DNA of 64,000 bases from Trileptium ribeirensis (Eukaryota > Nematoda > Enoplea > Enoplida > Thoracostomopsidae). The stretch lies in NCBI GenBank assembly GCA_030248225.1, contig JASANE010029219.1, positions 59,992-123,991 on the forward strand. Reading direction: 5' to 3'. Position 1 is the stretch's first letter. Every line of letters begins with the position of its first letter. A program made the translations under genes and the position numbers. Below the pieces are notes generated by a model. The model was not told the origin of the DNA, did not search any database, and saw only the letters and a list, made by a program, of their open reading frames with translations. Positions 1 to 11,747 of this stretch are shown in pieces.

Positions 1-12
1 ATCGTAGTCAAG

Positions 13-1426
13 TTAACCGGCGATCCCTATTTCGTATGCTTCTCCTGTACTCAGTTGACATGCTACAAGTTTCGTTTCGCTCTCTAGTCGTTGGTTTTCC
101 GTTGAGTTTGTTCTCTGTGCCATGTTATTTACCATAGGTGTTATCACCACAATCTTCGAGCTTTTGCTGGTTACTATTGGCTCTTTCTTATCCACATGGT
201 TCTTCTCTAGGTTGCTAGGCTCTCCGTCAGTATCATTGGGTTCCGCCATATTGTCATCAGGTTCCACAATTTCACTAATTCTAGCTCGACTATTGTGATG
301 TTCCAGGCTTGTAATGTTTTCGGCACTCGGCTCGGTGTTGTCTCCGTGTGGCCCCGAACTTGTTTCACTCACATGCTGCACAGTCTCTACCCCCGGTTCT
401 ACACACATTCCCGTGGTGTCGGTTCCAGCCGACTCAGACTCAAACACACACATCTTCACCTGCCGGTTGAAGCTACTATGCAACGACAAACGATAACCGC
501 GGCTCCCGACCCGGTCGGGCCCTACGGCTCCTACACTTAGGGACCGAACCCTATTCGAATTTGGTCCTACACATGAATTATAATTTTGAACGGAGCTCGG
601 GCCATCGCAGCGGCTCATTGCTCGACGCCTCCCTTCTCCTGGCCAGTGTCCTCTACGGTCTTCCCCGGCCTCTAAAGATACTAGGGTACACATACGCTCT
701 CGAATTTTGAACGGAGTTAGGACAATCGGACTGACCCGTGTTCCGAAGGTCTCCATCGCACCTGACCAGTGTCCTTTACGGTCTTCCCCGGTCGGTTGAA
801 ACGCCTACAGGGGCCTCACACGGCCGCCCTAAATTGGTGGAAGTCAGTTTAGTTAGATTGGATGCATCCACTAGGTTAAGTTCACTTAGTTCCTTAGGTT
901 CTCGGCTCCTCGGTAATCCATTCCTTCCATTAGGTTCAATTAGGTTCTCGGTATCCGCAAGTCCATTAGGTTCCATTAGGTTCATAAGTTCCTCAGCAGG
1001 TTCTTCTGGTTCAGCTTCACATGTGTAATTTTGAATAAGCCTATAGAAAGTCGCTTCCCCAGGTTGTACCGTGCCGGCGCTAGAGCCATTGCCAAACACG
1101 CGACCCCTATTAATCGGCCCCCGAAGTCCGAACGGCGTCTCTCTAGGTTCCATTCCATTAGGTTCACTAGGTTCTCCATCCATTGGGTTCTTAGGTTCCA
1201 TCCGATGTGCAGCCGCCTGAGATGGGTTACACGTACCAGCGTTTAGGTCATTGCTCCACACGGATGCCCTATTAATCGGCCGCCGAAGTCCGAACGGCCA
1301 CCTCCCATATTTCTCACTCGGCACATCAGGATCATTAGGCTCCATTAGGTTCTCGGTTCCTCCTCCCCTCTCACTCCTCTCGGTTCTCTTCATCTCCCTG
1401 CGCTGACTTCCTATCGGGATATACAA
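13..1426 (-). other. Repeat-rich tail downstream of a decayed LTR-element gag; unrecognised ORFs
   Basis: Two open frames on the minus strand (about 776-1426 and 13-756) follow the gag remnant, and I recognise no protease, reverse transcriptase or integrase motif in them. The first frame has an internal duplication: the stretch beginning FGLRRPINRASVW recurs about 55 residues later as FGLRGPINRGRVF. Proline, glutamate and asparagine dominate (EPN, EPS). The composition mirrors the underlying DNA repeats, so these may be open by composition rather than by selection. They could be the degenerate downstream part of the same retroelement, whose remainder would lie left of the window. Function unknown. 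Confidence 0.3.
820..1365. repeat. Degenerate TTAGGTTC minisatellite with a ~165-bp duplicated block
   Basis: On the plus strand the word TTAGGTTC and close variants (TTAGGTTCC, CTAGGTTC) recur many times between about 890-1010, 1140-1200 and 1325-1360. A block containing CCTATTAATCGGCC and CGAAGTCCGAACGGC occurs at about 1105-1135 and again at about 1268-1300. It is an imperfect low-copy tandem array inside the element tail. The TTAGG core resembles the arthropod telomere pentamer, but there is no pentameric tandem run. Confidence 0.55.
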
Positions 1427-3489
1427 ATAGATTGGTTGGCCAACCAGTATTCACAAGGTCTCGGGTCACACCCTGCGCGCCAGGGATTGGGAACAACAAA
1501 GCCGAGCGCCGTATGGGTGCAGTATTGCTTTGTACTTTACTGTAGTTGTACTCTCTGCCTGCAAGTATTTTCTCTTCATATGTTTGACTTGGTTCAATGG
1601 CACTCCGCGACCCGATCGCTTGTGACCAATTTCGTGGTGTTGTATCCCTACTTGCTTGCAATGAAAACACTTGATACGGACCTGGTTCTGCCTCAATTTC
1701 ATCTGGATATTCTTGCTCAATTTCGAAATTTGGGCTGTTTTGTTCTTGCATTACTCCATCTTGAGTGACCATCAAGTTAACTTGTGCGGAACGGATGCCT
1801 AAACCAGCTCCTGCGCGCTCTTCTAGCACGGACATTTCATGTCGCATGACGTCTAAGCGGTGTGCTAGCTCAGGATCTAGGACTTTGGTCACTGACATTA
1901 CGCCGCCGGCGTTACGGCGGTCAACTCGTTTGTTAGTATGTATTGGTGCCTGCGCGGGTCTATTTCGAGGCACTGCTCCTAACTGATTTGCGTTATTCCA
2001 ACCATTGCTAGGCGTGCGCGTACGAAACGGCGCGGCTTCGGCCGACAATGGTTGGGGTGGTGCAGCATAGCGTCGATCGAATGTTGGGTTAGACCCGTTG
2101 TTTCGCTGGTTATACCCATTTGTGCTACGTCCGCGAGATCGATTGTAATATTCGGTCTGACCACCATTGCCATACGTGTTGTAATTTGCGGGCTCTGGGC
2201 GATAGTATCCTTGCTGCCCATAACCAGTGTAGCCCCGCTGATTAGCCGTATTATTCCAATCGTCACGTCGCGAGTAGCGTGCTCCACCTCTAGGTTCGAC
2301 TACTCGATAGCGAGGACGATTATTGTACTGTGGTGGTGGCCTAGCATATTCGATAGCGGGTGGTGGCGGTGCGTTATAAGCGTAATTAGGCGGTGCGTTA
2401 TAAGCGTAATTAGGCGCTGCTCGCGTGACTAAGCGTGTATACTCGTTCTGCAATGGATCGTATATGTCCATTCGGAAATACGGGCATTCTCTAGCGAAAT
2501 GCCCTAGATAGCCACATCGAAAGGATTGATTTCCTACCGGCGTTGCTGGTGGTATCGCATTTGCACCTACCTGCGGTGTTCCGTTATTTTGCATCATCGC
2601 ATTTAGCTGGTGTTGTTCGGTACGCTTGTCTAGTAGATCAATGAGCCGAGCGATAGTAGCATCACTGCCGGCTGTAGTGCGTTTGTTCTCATCGAGTGCC
2701 TCACGTATTTGGTCTACTAGCTGGTTATTTTCACCTCCCTGTGTCATGTAATTAACTGTTTTAGACCGGCTGCTTTTGCGAACCGGTACTCCGATCACAT
2801 CCTTTTGGGACGCTATAATGGCGTCCTCCTTGTACTTGAGCTTATCCATCATGTGTTTGAAAGATGGATAGGTTTTCCCTATAACGCCAGATTTCAACTC
2901 CTTCCTCAGTCCTTGTCGCAAGAATTTCTGCAGCAGTGCGTCACGTTGTTCGCCTTCGACCTCCGGGAATGCTTTGCCCACTAAGTTTTGGAGGTCCAGT
3001 CCGTACATAGCGACTGATTCTCGTTCTCCCTGTATGCGCATGCCTAGCGTGATTAGTGCTTCTTCATCGCGCTGCGAGGAGAAACACATGAAACCCATGT
3101 TGTAACAAAGGGCTTCGTACGTTTGTTTCTGGCAGTCCGGGAAGCTTTCGTAGATCTTAAGCGCTTCGCCTTTTAAGACAGTCGGGAAGCAAATTAGTTT
3201 CTGGTCTAACGTCCATTCATTCGCGTCCGTCAGGCTGTCATAGGTAGATAGCCATGCCTCAGTCTTGTCCGTCAGCTCCTGAAAACTGAGGGATGTCGCC
3301 TACCTGTATGATTGGCGTCGTCGTCGGCGTCCGTTCCATAAGCTGCTGTAGGATTGCTACTAATGGGTCTCCTGATACGGTGGGGCTGGGTCAGTTTGTA
3401 CTACCAGCCGTGGCGGCCGTGCCACCTAATACATTTGTTGTTGCTGAGCCGCTAATGGGCGTTCTATTAGCGCTCGCTGGTAACGACAT
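1371..3489 (-). pseudogene. Decayed gypsy-like LTR retrotransposon gag with zinc knuckle
   Basis: Gag would assemble the particle and bind element RNA. An ATG at 3489-3487 opens a Ser/Thr/Ala-rich N-terminus and an in-frame TGA follows at 3393-3391. The frame resumes, then shifts once around 3260-3290, and is continuous from there to a stop at 1371. The capsid-like part has typical retrotransposon gag spacing (a W near the start, then GERESVAMY, then a Leu-rich FLRQGLRKEL). A nucleocapsid knuckle lies near 2495-2540 and reads SFRCGYLGHFAREC. Its first cysteine is serine (TCC where TGC is expected), so the CX2CX4HX4C site is broken. The region after it is rich in Tyr, Asn, Arg and Pro, and 2371-2418 is a 24-bp tandem duplication. 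Stop, frameshift and lost zinc ligand together say it is dead. Confidence 0.75.
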
Positions 3490-6400
3490 TTTTTGAATTC
3501 CGAATTAATAATAATCCCTAATTGTTTTAAGCTGTAGGGCGTCCGTGGTTCAAACCTGAGCTGAGCACGGATGTTAAATGTATAATCAGATATAAGTGTT
3601 TACTTTATAGCGGAATTTCTACTGTCAAGTAAACTTCACTGTACCTGTGTACCTAATCCTTAAGGTATGTGACTGGTTGTGTGAACTTTTCGCTTCGCTT
3701 CACTGGTCAGACTATATACACTTGCACCTTATCTAGCGCGACTCGTGCTCTCTCTAAATTTGACCCTCGTTTGCAGTATCCGAGTATCCAAATCGAGTAA
3801 GTGATATTTCACTACTACTACTCCAGGATTATTACGCTCACTTAAATTTTGCAGTACAGTTCCAAGCTACCAAAAACGTTACAATGAAACCCTATCCAGC
3901 TAAGGCGTCCGCTCCGATTACGTAGTTATTGTGGTGGAACAGTTAAAGCCCACCCAAGAACAATTAGAGCCCACTCACACCTTAGTTTGGAGGTACGTGC
4001 ATTGCCGCTACTAACTCTTTAACTTCAAGATCCCCGTATGAAACAAATTACCATCACACCAATGATAAATAAAAAGAAATAACGCAAAGCTAAAACAGGT
4101 AATGCGAAATATACCACAAATCAACAATGTACTGACCATGCAATAATCGTCTATTGTCTTTATGTTCAACAGCAGTTGGTTCGTATCCGGTCCGTCTGCG
4201 GTCAACGATTGTGATCGACGAAATGTGTGGCAGGACTTTTTTGACGTTGGCGTAGCAAATTGAATGTCAATGTCCTTGCAATAAGGCTCGCTATCGATTA
4301 ACAGTTCCAGACAGTTAATACCAGGCCAAATCGGTCGATTAATAACTGCGGGTCGGGATTTAAGTGAACCGTTCTAGCGAATTCAACGTTCAAGTTAATG
4401 TCCAACACCGTTCAACACAAACACGCTGTAGACAAGTCTGTCACCGCCGGATGTCACCTCGAATATATTCGTGTAGCCCAGAACACGGCTGTACGCAAAA
4501 ATCAGTAGTTGTAATAGTAACTTGCAGTAATCCGTAATTATAATGTACAGCAATATGCAGCCGAATTACAATATACGAAGTGGTTACAATATCAGGTATT
4601 ACCAGTGAACCAGTTAAATGTTGACTCCAATCCTGAAATATCCAATTTACAAGTCGCTGATACAACCGTACACCGGGCCAGACTAACATATACCTTGCTT
4701 CTACCACTCGGCCGACCTTCAGTTTCCACTTGTTCAAGCGAACATGACTTAACAAGCATACTTCCTTCGCATTTATCCACTATATACAACAATACAAAGC
4801 CTTACTCGGCCGGATACACGCAACTACATGCAAAGTTATATGTGCCATTAGATAATTGTCCTACCTGGACCTAATGTCTCCGTAATCAGCAACCAGTTAC
4901 CCCTCCCTACTGCTCCAGACGTTCGACTCTTAAAAATTTTGCTTCCCAAGACCTATTGACCGCCTCACGGCGTGGCCCCCACTTTATGTACTAGGACCAG
5001 TTCTGGCCCTAAGGGATCCCAGCTGCACCACGAGTCTCCTAAGCGTGTGATGCCCGGACAACCCAGGCTTCCACGAATCCAGGGTGATCTACGCGATGAT
5101 CTAAGGGAACTGCTTAGCATAGTAGGCTGCCGGCGGGTTTACCAGGGTGTTCGGCCTGGCCCCCATTTTGGCCCACGTGTCTAATGGTATGAAGGTCCCC
5201 CGAGGGAGAGTCAACCTTAAGCCTGGTCACAGGTAATAAGGCTGACTCGCCTTTCCCTCATAACCCACTTAATCCCCCAAGCGGGGTTCTCTGGTCCTAG
5301 CGAGATTCCCCGTTGGTGTGTCCCTATGCACTTTGTCACGTTTCTAATCTTAGAGCGTTGCACGACTGGCCCTGAAGCCTGGACTATAAGCACGCGCACA
5401 TCCTAACGGTCTTAGTCGGGGTACGCCCTCTAAATTTTGATTACCTAGGATAACGCCAGGGCACTGAGGCGAGGGCTCCAGTCCCTTGAAATGTCTCACC
5501 TATGATTGCGAGTGTTACCTATTTTGATGTGGGTTGCACAAAGCGACACTTACTGTGGGAGCAATCGCAGCGGGAGTGTTCCAGGCAGTTCACGTAAGAC
5601 ACGGACGAGATGCGGAGTGGATTGCCAGCTCGGGCCTTAAAACGAGGAATGTGGGAGAGCTTGCGTCAGCAGATCAACTCGACGGGGCGCGCAGTGAGGG
5701 ATGACCTGTGCGCTATGGCGTAAAATCTGCCTAGGTTCGATATCTTTAGAATTTACTGCTGAAACCGATTTCTTAACTTTTACTTGGATCAGGAATTTAA
5801 GTACTACTCCGAAACGCCTTGATAAATCGCACGACCGGTTAAAACTGCTTTACTACATTCACTTTCTTTCCTCTGATACAATTGATAAGACCACCCAATT
5901 GGGGTGCACAACACACTATTTACAATATAATGCTCAAATCGAGAGGGCGGGCACCCTGCAAGGTACCCTGAGGAACATACTACATTTCCTTTGACGTACT
6001 AGGCCCTCAGAACATCCGCACGAGTAGAGCCCGATAAATTTTGGCGAAAGAATGCTGAATTTTAAAGAAACCGACTAGTTACCTATTAAGTCACGATGAG
6101 TTGTCCCCCCCCTTTTTTTAAATTGAAACTCCGAATGAAATGCGGGACCGAAGGTTCAGAATTTTGTACTATTTCAACAGCTACTGGAGCGGCCTGCGAC
6201 CTGCCCAACTAATTCGAAACTCGCTCCCAGAGAGCTCCGGGAGTGGGTGCCAACGTGGATTCTCCCCGTAGTTGCACGGCTAGAAAACACGCGTCCCACC
6301 AAACCTCAATACCATTCGGCTCACCGCCAGCTCCAGTCTCCGTTTCCTGCTATGCTGAACTAGTGTCTATTAAAATTTTGTCGCGGTCGGGTCCGCAGTC

Positions 6401-7294
6401 GTTTGCATCGCAAATTAACCAGAAGCCGTAGGAACACAGCGAACGGGGATTCGACGCTGTAGCTCGATTTCATACAAACGGGGACAACTCGTGTCACCCG
6501 GAGATGCAAACGGCTACGTCCTTCGTATCACTCCTATTATCACCTAGGAAATTTTGCGGAGCTTTTCGAAACCACTCACCATCGCTTGCCTTAGGTTAAC
6601 AAAATCTTTGCCTACTAAATTTGGCCTTAAACTAGACATATTGCTCAACATAATTTGTCCTAGAACAAACTTTTTGATCACTCCTCGGACTTGCAAATGA
6701 AAAGGAAACGTCCAAGGAGCGGGGAACCAGTCGAAAACCAGTGCACCTGAAATTTTTGCACCAATCGGTGCAATTTCGCGAATTTAACGGAGCCGTCCTT
6801 TACGGGCGCGCGGAGCATCCTTCCGACACTCCAACGCCCGCCAAGGCGGCCCACTGCATGACTGAAAAGAAGCTCCAACCAGGGGAGGCTCTTCACCGTG
6901 GGGGCACGGTGGCCAACCACCCCTGGTATCGCCAAACGCAAGCAACAGTACTTAGTGGCGACAACCGCCAAATTTTATAAGCCATGTTCGACTGGCTCCA
7001 ATCGGGGAATCGGGCAGTCTCTTTTATACCAGAAGCTAGACCCTCCCCTTTTTCTTCCTTGGCAACCGTCTCCCATCGTGTATGATCACCCAAAACTTTT
7101 AAGCATTAGACCCTTTGAAATCTCCGCCATGCGCCAAAACAACGACACCAACAAGCTACAAAACAATATATATACATAAACTTGTCGCACATCGTCTCGC
7201 TAATAGCCCCTTGATGGGCTCGCTGCACTATAGCTGGTCTGCTGGAAAGCATTGGTATGTGGCCGAAGTGTGCCAAAGGGCGTCATAAGCAACT
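3490..7294. other. No recognisable gene; possible 5' leader/LTR of the gag element at the left end
   Basis: Lies upstream (minus strand) of the gag start, so the primer-binding site and 5' LTR of that element should be in its lower part. I could not find a matching second LTR or a convincing primer-binding site. The stretch 4950-5700 is more GC-rich than its surroundings. All open frames here are short and unlike any family I know. Confidence 0.3.
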
Positions 7295-7357
7295 AAACCT
7301 CGCGCTGGTCGGCGCGAGGTTTTCAAAATAACAAAATATATCAGCGCTTCAGGCGCT
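7295..7357 (+). other. Two consecutive strong hairpins resembling intrinsic terminators
   Basis: 7295-7305 (AAACCTCGCGC) pairs perfectly with 7312-7322 across a 6-nt loop, an 11-bp GC-rich stem running into T residues. About 20 nt on, 7343-7347 (AGCGC) pairs with 7353-7357 over a TTCAG loop and is followed by TTTT. In bacteria this would be called a Rho-independent terminator. In this eukaryotic context it is more probably a chance or transposon-end structure, since no bacterial gene flanks it. Confidence 0.35.
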
Positions 7358-7821
7358 TTTGTAGGTTAAAGCTTTTTGTAGATTTTCGTTCATATTTCAG
7401 GAACGGAAAGGAATAGGCGGCCGGGGGCGGGATCATTTTGGGTCCCAACCAGGTTAGGGGAATCCTGCGCAGACCCGTTGGGGCGCATGGCATGTTCTCA
7501 ATAAAATAGTTAGTATGGGACACAATTGAGGTACGGGGCTCCAAAAATCGGGAAGTTTTGGTTTTAGTTGTGGTGATTTAGGGTGCGAAAGTTTGAGAGT
7601 TTAAACGCGGGACGGAGAGTCCCTAAGTACTTACGGCTTGGGGTTAGGTTAAACCGAACGAGAAATTTTGAAGCCCTATAGGGTCCTGATAATAGTTTAA
7701 TGCCCTCCTTTTTGTTTGAAATCTTTACCCTTAATGGACCACATTATCAACCCGTAATTAAAAAATTCTAAACAAACGTACACTTTATTCTGACGCTATA
7801 AACGTAACAAAAACCAATTAT

Positions 7822-8259
7822 TTATTCATTACTGCTACACTTTATGAAATTAAGCTGAATAATTGGGTCAACCTTCCAGGATGGGCTTTGAGGCACTTCG
7901 TCCGGCTCTAGATGTGCGAAATGCAGATAACGTCGGATCTCTTCGAACCGGTTGCGAGACATATTATCTGCTACCATTTTGCACCTTATTGCAGGATCAA
8001 CAGACCAATATAGACGTAAATTCAGATATCTCACATAGGTCATGTCTAAATTTAGACCTAAGAATATCTTCAGCTCCGGCACCGCGATATCGAAGCGGGT
8101 TTCAGGATTCACTGAGTGCGCGTAGAGATTTGTTTCATCGCAAATCATCTGACAAAGATTGGTCGGGAAAAAAGCGTCGGCGAATTCAACGGCGCTGTTG
8201 CCTGCAACGAAGCAGTTGTCTTCGCCCGTGAAGTCAGGAATATCACCTGTATGTAACAA
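7822..8259 (-). pseudogene. piggyBac transposase, central fragment (N-terminal part of the DDE domain)
   Basis: The frame contains motifs of the DDE_Tnp_1_7 (piggyBac) family: PDFTGEDN near the start, FFPTNLCQMICDETNLYA, ELKIFLGLNLDM, and NRFEEIRRYLHFAH. A plausible splice acceptor (TTACATACAG) lies at about 8240, so this may be a second exon. The frame stops after LNFIKCSSNE, before the positions where the three catalytic aspartates fall in the family. It therefore cannot encode an active transposase. Confidence 0.7.
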
Positions 8260-8543
8260 CAGTAGGCAATTATATACAATGTGTAATTTTATGTAAAATC
8301 TTTGTTACTAATAATGTCGTTTCAAAGTGAGTAGATTCCTGTTACCTGGAAACCAACTGTGCATTGATTGATTTTTACACTACAAGCACAACAATAATTT
8401 TGTACACTATGCCATTTTTTCAGACATACTCCAATATTTAGTTGGTACGACTAATCCAACGCTTCCACGAAATAATTAGCGGAAACAAGATAGATCATTA
8501 TTGCTTAAAACCATTTATTCTGTAAATAGAAAAGCGCTAAATT

Positions 8544-8842
8544 TTAGATGTATTGTACAGATAGCCCAACCCAAACAACAATGAAGACTGTACATGCCGT
8601 CTGGAGAGCCCCCTGTGGCCCGCTCGCCGCACCCTCTCCGGATAATTCGTTATCGACCGCTCTCCATCCTGATCGCTGTGAATTAGCAGCAGGAAGTTTA
8701 GTGTTTTCATCATCGTCGTCTGTGTCCGATCCTTCTGAAGAAGAGCAACCCAAATTAATATCTGGAACAAAATCTTCATCGTCATCGAAATCCTCCAAAT
8801 CGTCCTCTGATTCAAGTCCAGGAACAGTAGTTACAGCATGAA
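8544..8842 (-). pseudogene. piggyBac transposase, acidic N-terminal fragment
   Basis: The frame encodes a strongly acidic stretch (EDFDDDEDFVPDINLG followed by SSSEGSDTDDDDENT), as is usual at the N-terminus of piggyBac transposases. It is colinear with the fragment at 7822-8259 on the same strand. The ~280 bp between them is non-coding and may be an intron or decayed sequence. The last ~25 codons before the stop at 8544 look unrelated to transposase. Supported by composition and position only. Confidence 0.5.
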
Positions 8843-9603
8843 GTCGACGCGTCGTCGTAGTGCACGTCTGGAAACGGACAATGTTCGTTTTATCACAGAA
8901 CTGCCATATGCATTTAGTTAACTGTCACAAAAATACGTATCAAATGAATTACATAGTTGTACACCATTATAATCAAAATTATTTGAAAATGTCCGGAAAC
9001 AACCAGCAGTTTCATTGAAGCGATGCATTCGTTAGTTCTTGCTGCATAGTATACTTAATACATGTGGGCAGGGGGTAGGGGGATACCATGCTGAGACAGT
9101 GGTTACTTTCCTGAGACGAAAAGTTCACCCGCAAGTGAAAACTTGCCCCCTCGAGTAAAAACAGCCTTTGAGAGCCCGTATCACCCACACATTTAAGGAA
9201 TTTGCGCCAATGCCCAAAAAAAATTGGCCCAAAGGGGGAGCTAAACCATAAAGTGGACCGCCACTCTTCCCCGCCCCTCGCGGGACCATTTACCCTCTGT
9301 TACATTGGGAACCGCCGGTAATTGCTATATATTGCTCGTAGTTTGCAAACAGTAATTCGGGACATCTCACAACCGTGAATGCCCAATGAGCAAAAAAAAA
9401 CAGAGCAAAAAAACCGCCAAAGCGCAACCTCGATGATATATAAATACAGTAGTCCGCTAAGTATTTTCAGAAATATATATTTTTAGTTGTGTACATATGT
9501 GTACATTGGCCAGCTGTGGTTGTATTCTATGCGACATATCATACTGCGATTTCACCCTAAAGTCGGTGTGCACAAATCTGTACATTGGGCATTTAAGGGT
9601 TAA

Positions 9604-10552
9604 AACCCCCCAAAATTTCAATTTACTGATACCCTTTGGAAATGGAACTCTTGTCATATTAAGTCGAATTTATCCTTCTCCTCATGTATTCAAATGTCCC
9701 GCAATATACATATCATAACTACTTCAGTTTCCTGCGTGTCAGGACAGGTCCCCGAGATCCGAATTTAAAATAAAACTCCCGTTCAAGCTTTGATAAAGAT
9801 CCTGCACTACACCTCGGCCCATCCTGACACACAAAGTCGCATACAATTTCCATTTTCACCTCAGCAACCAATACGAATACAGATTATATATTTTAGGTAA
9901 GGTCGCGCATCGGAATCGACCTTGGGGAGCCTAATTAACAAAATTTGTGAAGTCGGATTGTGGTAAAACGCGAAATCTCTCCCCCTTGTCCCCGGCCGAT
10001 TCGACTACGCATTTGTCCCAGAGTTCACTACAGATTAATTGCACAATTGTTTTATTACTTATAACACAGTAATCACCTGGGATCGATCGAATACCTCAAC
10101 CGCAGGCTCTTTATTCAATTTTGGTGCGAAATCACCCCGCGCACCTCGGGCTGGTGGAGCGTGATTACACATTTATAGAATACCATACAGCATTTTATTT
10201 ATTTAGCACAATTATCAATGACACACCAATGAATCGCTGGATCACGCTCCACCGGTATCCGATCGCCCCTTTGTCCACCGAATTTAAAGCCCTTCTGGCC
10301 CGATTTAGAATATTTGGAATTTGGTATAAAAACTCGGGCTGCTACAGTGAGGTGTCCTAAAATCCAGAACCCCCAGTTGATGCCTTTAGGGGCGCGACAG
10401 ATAAATATTAAATACATGTTAACATTAAGAGAAATATTCCCAGAGTTTTCGAGTCATGATTCTTCAATCATAGACGCCAGGAATTGCATTTTAGCAATAA
10501 AACTAATAAAAGAATGTAAATGAAGCTTCATCATACAATCTTTAAACTAAAA
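9604..10552. other. No recognisable gene
   Basis: AT-rich sequence with only short open frames in all six phases. No repeat, RNA gene or protein motif was recognised. Confidence 0.4.
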
Positions 10553-10768
10553 TTACTTGGCAAACTCAGAAAGAGCTAAATCATCAGAATCAGATTGGCC
10601 ATTTGTCTTCGATAAAGCCTTAACAATGATACCTGTCCACTCAGAATTCCATATGACTCTCACGCCACCAACCAAGGATTCGTCTTCGTTCACCGGCTTG
10701 ACAATATCAATATCGACAAAATGCTGTTCACCCTGTGAAACATCATCCCACTTGACCAATATCTCCAT
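10553..10768 (-). CDS. Small ORF, possible exon or fragment with a Trp-containing beta-barrel-like motif
   Basis: A 71-residue frame starts MEILVKWDDVSQGEQHF and contains VGGVRVIWNSEWTGIIV before an acidic/serine C-terminus (SDSDDLALSEFAK). The pattern of a KW near the start and a G-x-x-V-x-x-W-x-x-x-W strand pair is like N-terminal chromo/Tudor-like regions found in BEN-domain or transposon-derived proteins. That is an inference from pattern, not a firm family call. The next upstream ATG frame (10836 onward, MAALIDKERK) is in a different phase, so either splicing or decay separates them. No neighbour supports a function. Confidence 0.25.
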   Translation of the reverse strand: MEILVKWDDVSQGEQHFVDIDIVKPVNEDESLVGGVRVIWNSEWTGIIVKALSKTNGQSDSDDLALSEFAK

Positions 10769-10877
10769 TGATTTGGGTCCATATTTGTGTTAATACCAGT
10801 TTACGCTCTTTGTCAATTAATGCAGCCATCTCACTATGTAAATATTATATCTATTTTTATATGAAATATATGATAAA

Positions 10878-11039
10878 AGTCGTATATCCACACTTTAATC
10901 GACAAATGTTAGGCAAAAAGTTGTATATCCGGATATACGACTTTTTGCCATACTAGTTACGCAACTTTTTGGCAAAAAGTCGTATGTGCGGATATACGTC
11001 GTTCTGCCACATACACAACTAAAGTGTGGATATACGACT
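10878..11039. repeat. Nested perfect inverted repeats (foldback unit)
   Basis: The outer arms 10878-10897 (AGTCGTATATCCACACTTTA) and 11020-11039 are exact 20-bp reverse complements. Inside them, 10912-10949 is a 38-bp palindrome with one mismatch (GGCAAAAAGT...ACTTTTTGCC). A third related copy of the word lies at 10965-11010. The motif GGATATACGAC or its complement recurs at least five times to about 11180. This could be a small foldback transposon or extruding palindromic minisatellite. Confidence 0.7.
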
Positions 11040-11421
11040 ATTAGGCAAACACATATTGATCAATAATTAAGGAATTATAGGACTTACAACTTTGATAATT
11101 GGCGTGAATGACTAACGCTGTTGGCTGACTCCATATATTGATATATATGTAATTTTGATAAATTTGGATGTACGACTATTAGCCAGAACACGGCAGTATA
11201 CGTCTTACCACGATAATACAGGAAATATGACGTTTTTTACTTGCATGTGTTCATGATGCTGCCGTCACGGCAAATTTGGACAACTTTATGACCCCATAAT
11301 ATGGACACCATTCACGATTAGTAAAATTTGTTATTTTTGTAGTATAGCAATCTTGACAATGACCAAGATATTTAAAACGTGAAGTTTTTCGGCGCAATTG
11401 AGTTTTTTATAGGGTTGTCAT

Positions 11422-11442
11422 GGGAATTGATTTTCAATTCCC
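11422..11442. repeat. Perfect 9-bp hairpin
   Basis: GGGAATTGA at 11422-11430 pairs with TCAATTCCC at 11434-11442 over a 3-nt loop, just inside AGGGTTGTCAT. The context resembles one end of a hAT-like MITE, but I could not find the opposite end. Confidence 0.35.
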
Positions 11443-11747
11443 ATTCCATTCCCACGAGAAATTCCGAGGAAATCCCACGAAACATTTTGTAGGCACTCCA
11501 TTCAAACATTGCTGGGAAGTGTTTGTAAGAGCTCTTAGCAACCATAGTACTATTGTGCAGTTCTCAGGTAACAGCAATAAACGTTGAATCCATAGTCCAT
11601 TTTTGTGCACTTTAAATTATAGGAGATATCAATGCTACGTGCTGGATATGGTATGAATTTTATCGACTCATCAATCTTTATTAGATAAAACAAAAGGCTA
11701 ACCTCATATTTACGGCCTGAATGAGGTAAAAAAGTTAAACTGAGTGT

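Larger units (their letters stand above)
7822..9603 (-). mobile_element. piggyBac-family relic, 3' part missing
   Basis: Contains two transposase fragments (7822-8259 and about 8544-8842). On the upstream side a piggyBac-like end lies at 9584-9603: read on the minus strand it is TTAA followed by CCCTTAAATGCCCAATG, the TTAA target plus CCC start usual for the superfamily. A degenerate inverted copy (AATGCCCAATG) sits at about 9378-9388, so 9366-9603 could alternatively be a separate ~235-bp piggyBac MITE. No matching end is visible below 7822, which agrees with the loss of the catalytic half of the transposase. Confidence 0.6.

Noticed and set aside
820..1365. TTAGG telomere repeat
   Set aside because: The recurring word is TTAGGTTC with irregular spacing; there is no tandem TTAGG run.
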